From: JAHFUA01 sp963808725
Lineage (GTDB): Bacteria > Acidobacteriota > Terriglobia > Terriglobales > Acidobacteriaceae
Assembly (NCBI GenBank): GCA_963808725.1
Contig: CAWEGO010000003.1
Span: 372,001-436,000 of the forward strand
Direction: 5' to 3'
DNA: 64,000 nucleotides
Below the pieces are notes generated by a model, which did no database searches, was not told the DNA's origin, and worked only from the letters and a program-made list of their open reading frames with translations. The translations under genes were made by a program, and so were the position numbers. Shown one piece after another: positions 62,701-64,000 of the stretch (its first letter is position 1; each line of letters starts with the position of its first letter).

Positions 62701-63212
62701 CCACCGGCAAGGATGAGATCTGCGCCGGCGGCATCATCTCCAACCTGCGCGTGCAGAAGTCGCGCAAGGGCGAACTCTATGCCCAGGGCACGCTCGAAGA
62801 TATGTCCGGCACGGTGGACATGCTGGTCTTCCCGGAAGCCTATCGTCGCCTCGGTGACAAGCTACGCGTGGAAGTGCCGGTGCTGGTGCGGGGCGGGGTG
62901 CGGGTGGAGGAAGGATCGAATCCCAAGCTGACCGTCAGCGACGTCACGCCGCTGGAGCAGGCGCAGCCCAAGCTGCCGCACGCGCTGCGCATCCGGGTGC
63001 CGCTCGAAACCGCAACCGAATCGACCATCGACGCTCTTCACCAGCTTTGCCGCGAGCGCCACGGCGAGGCCAAGCTGTTGTTCGACTTGGAACGCACTGG
63101 CGACTTCATGGTGGTGATGGAGGCCGAGGGATATAATGTTCAACCGGACCGGGCCTTCATTTCCCAGGTCGAGCAGCTCTGCGGCCGCGGCAGCGTCCGC
63201 GTCATAGATTGA
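59730..63212 (+). CDS. dnaE: DNA polymerase III alpha subunit
   Basis: Replicative polymerase catalytic subunit, 1160 residues. The PHP domain starts FVHLHLHTDYSLLDGASDID; the palm has the GRGSAAGSLVSYALAITDID segment and the catalytic Asp pair in LPDIDIDFCMNRRGEVINYV; the finger/thumb and helix-hairpin-helix follow (QFAGYGFNKSHSAAYALLAY); the OB-fold is at about 995-1075 (GGIISNLRVQKSRKGELYAQ). The length is normal for DnaE1. The frame is intact over 3.5 kb. accA follows 12 bp downstream, an order seen in other bacteria and suggestive of an operon. Confidence 0.97.
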   Translation: MSQFVHLHLHTDYSLLDGASDIDKLMPRVAELGQTAVAVTDHGNIFGALHFYNAAQKHGIKPIIGCELYVCQKDDHRVERTPPDGDNYNHLIVLAETDEGYRNLVKITSEASLNGFYYKPRISKKFLAEHARGLIGLSGCLKGEVAERLTEGKYDAARQAAGFFRELFGAENFFLEIQDQDLEQEHKIRADLLRLSQETGIPLVATNDSHYLCEEDAHAQDVMVCIQTGKSIQDTSRLKFQGNQFYVKSADEMARVFKDTPDVLTRTLAIAERCHVKLEKVRSPFPHFEVPAGYTLDSYFEHVAREGFARRLMLLRELEAQGRLRHSLSEYEQRLSREIQIIQQMKFAGYFLIVWDFIRYAKENHIPVGPGRGSAAGSLVSYALAITDIDPLENGLLFERFLNPERVSLPDIDIDFCMNRRGEVINYVTQKYGRENVAQIITFGTMQAKAAIKDVGRAMDIPYGDVDRIAKMVPQRLNITLEESLKESEQLQTAYESDSQVRQLLDTARKLEGLVRNAGVHAAGVVIAPQPLIELVPLHRTKNDEIVTAFDMKAIEKMGLLKMDFLGLTTLTILDDALKLILQTSGQTLDLQKLPLDDQETYRRVFHTGLTSGVFQFESHGMRDVLRRYQPNAVEDLTALNALYRPGPIQGGMIDDFIDRKHGRKPIAYELPELEEILKETLGVIVYQEQVMQIANRLAGYSLGEADLLRRAMGKKNPEEMAAQRERFVQGAVERGYPEKKVVHIFDLMEQFAGYGFNKSHSAAYALLAYHTAYLKTHYPVEFMAALLTSMTGSTDDVVKYINECREVGIPVEPPDINVSDANFTPHGSAIRFGLAAVKNVGRNAIDSIIAARKELGRFQSIFEFCEKVDLRLLNKRVIESLVKSGAMDSLGKRSQLMAILDRAMERAQKTQRDAESGQHGLFGVFDDQPAQHANNDKLPNVPDWDEQQRLAAEKEILGFFITGHPLEKYRDKLLDFSALSTEAIAAMKSSTGKDEICAGGIISNLRVQKSRKGELYAQGTLEDMSGTVDMLVFPEAYRRLGDKLRVEVPVLVRGGVRVEEGSNPKLTVSDVTPLEQAQPKLPHALRIRVPLETATESTIDALHQLCRERHGEAKLLFDLERTGDFMVVMEAEGYNVQPDRAFISQVEQLCGRGSVRVID

Positions 63213-63224
63213 GGTCCTCGTAGT

Positions 63225-64000
63225 ATGGTTACCCCCAAGGTCGCTCCGGGAACTCCTGTCCCGCCGGATGGGGCGCCCACAGCCGCAGCCGTTCCGGCCT
63301 CGGAACACTTGGTGTCGGCGGCGCGGTCCATGGTGGAGAAACCGGTGGACGGCAAGGAAGTCAAACCGCAGGCCGCGGCCCGCGCCGAGCACGAGCTGGA
63401 GCGCATCGAGCACCAGATCGGGCAACTGGAGAACGCCGCCGGCGACAATCAGGAGGCCCGCCGCCAGCTCGAGCAGCTCCACGCCCAGGTGCACGCGCTG
63501 CGCCGGCAGATGGACGCACACCTCCACGCCTGGCACAAGGCCGAACTCGCCCGCCACCCGCAGCGTCCCTACACCCTCGACTACGTGGAGCGCGTCTTCA
63601 CCGATTGGAGCGAGATTCCACGGCGACCGCGGCTTCGCCGACGATCCCGCCATCGTCAGCGGCATGGCCCGCTTCCACGGCGAACCAGTGATGGTGGTCG
63701 GCCATCAGAAGGGCCGCGACACCAAGCAGAAACTCTATCGCAACTTCGGCATGCCCAATCCCGAGGGCTACCGCAAGGCGCTGCCGGCTGATGCGGCTGG
63801 CGGAAAAATTCCGCCGGCCGATCTTCACCTTCGTCGATACGCCCGGCGCCTATCCCGGCCTGGGCGCCGAAGAGCGTGGACAGGCCGAAGCCATCGCCCG
63901 CAACCTGCGCGAGATGGCGCGCCTGGAGGTGCCGATCATCGCCACCATTACCGGCGAGGGCGGCTCGGGCGGCGCGCTGGCCATCGCCGTCGGCAACCGC
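63225..64000 (+). CDS. accA: Acetyl-CoA carboxylase carboxyltransferase subunit alpha, partial, frame broken twice
   Basis: First committed step of fatty acid synthesis. The N-terminal frame runs MVTPKVAPGTPVPPDGAPTA through a coiled coil (EHELERIEHQIGQLENAAGD, LEQLHAQVHALRRQMD) to YTLDYVERVFTDWSEI. Near 63615-63620 an extra C must be removed to continue HGDRGFADDPAIVSGMARFH and MVVGHQKGRDTKQKLYRNFG, and near 63780-63785 another extra C to reach LMRLAEKFRRPIFTFVDTPG, GAYPGLGAEERGQAEAIARN and EGGSGGALAIAVGNR. The rest lies beyond the window. The N-terminal extension of about 50 residues before the coiled coil is unusual. The two breaks are probably sequence errors. Confidence 0.88.

Overview
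The window is 64 kb of GC-rich (roughly 60-65% by eye), densely coded bacterial chromosome. The gene content (exopolysaccharide/PEP-CTERM locus, cohesin-tailed secretin, bifunctional homocysteine methyltransferase/MTHFR, Mo-hydroxylases, hut genes) and the many word-like intergenic repeats suggest a soil-type Acidobacteriota, near Koribacter/Terriglobia. That placement is inference from gene content, not from a marker comparison. No rRNA, tRNA or CRISPR array was recognised.

Layout. 1-6.6 kb: metG (cut by the left edge), larC, argS, pepA, smpB. 6.7-10.2 kb: a secretin with a cohesin-like tail and two pseudopilins. 10.2-13.7 kb: histidine degradation (hutU, hutI). 13.7-19.3 kb: engB, a receiver-like protein, xseB, a methionine/folate fusion enzyme, a double-AMIN envelope protein and a sigma factor. 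19.6-23.6 kb: a hybrid histidine kinase divergent from a receiver/HD-GYP protein. 24.2-27 kb: TonB-like protein and M48 protease. 27-28.7 kb: an AT-richer island of unrecognised membrane/coiled-coil genes behind a near-consensus promoter. 29.2-34.7 kb: GAF-like protein, lytic transglycosylase, an HcrB-like FAD/[4Fe-4S] subunit and an amidohydrolase. 35-41.4 kb: a secreted protein, a redoxin with an in-frame TGA at its active site, eno, a DUF2059-like protein, gpmI, a four-helix-bundle gene and a D-2-hydroxyacid dehydrogenase. 41.5-53 kb: exopolysaccharide locus (four glycosyltransferases, asnB-type amidotransferase, carbamoyltransferase, sugar-1-phosphate transferase, PEP-CTERM protein, galE). 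53.3-54.7 kb: two orphan genes. 55-58.2 kb: a Tat-exported Mo-hydroxylase with 2Fe-2S subunit and cytochrome c. 58.4-64 kb: GNAT, zinc-ribbon PilZ protein, dnaE and accA (cut by the right edge).

Three points stand out. First, the redoxin at 35661-36227 reads through an in-frame TGA exactly where the first Cys of a WCPNC active site belongs, followed by a hairpin that fits a bacterial SECIS: a candidate selenoprotein. Second, short repeat families do not stay between genes: they supply the start of hutI and the ends of gpmI and the HcrB-like gene, insert in frame inside a dehydrogenase, and flank a four-helix-bundle gene as an inverted pair. Third, several conserved genes (larC, eno, the DUF2059-like gene, the sugar-phosphate transferase, accA, one orphan) have broken frames, nearly all repaired by removing one base. 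This looks mostly like consensus insertion errors, although the downstream larC break coincides with a known recoding junction.
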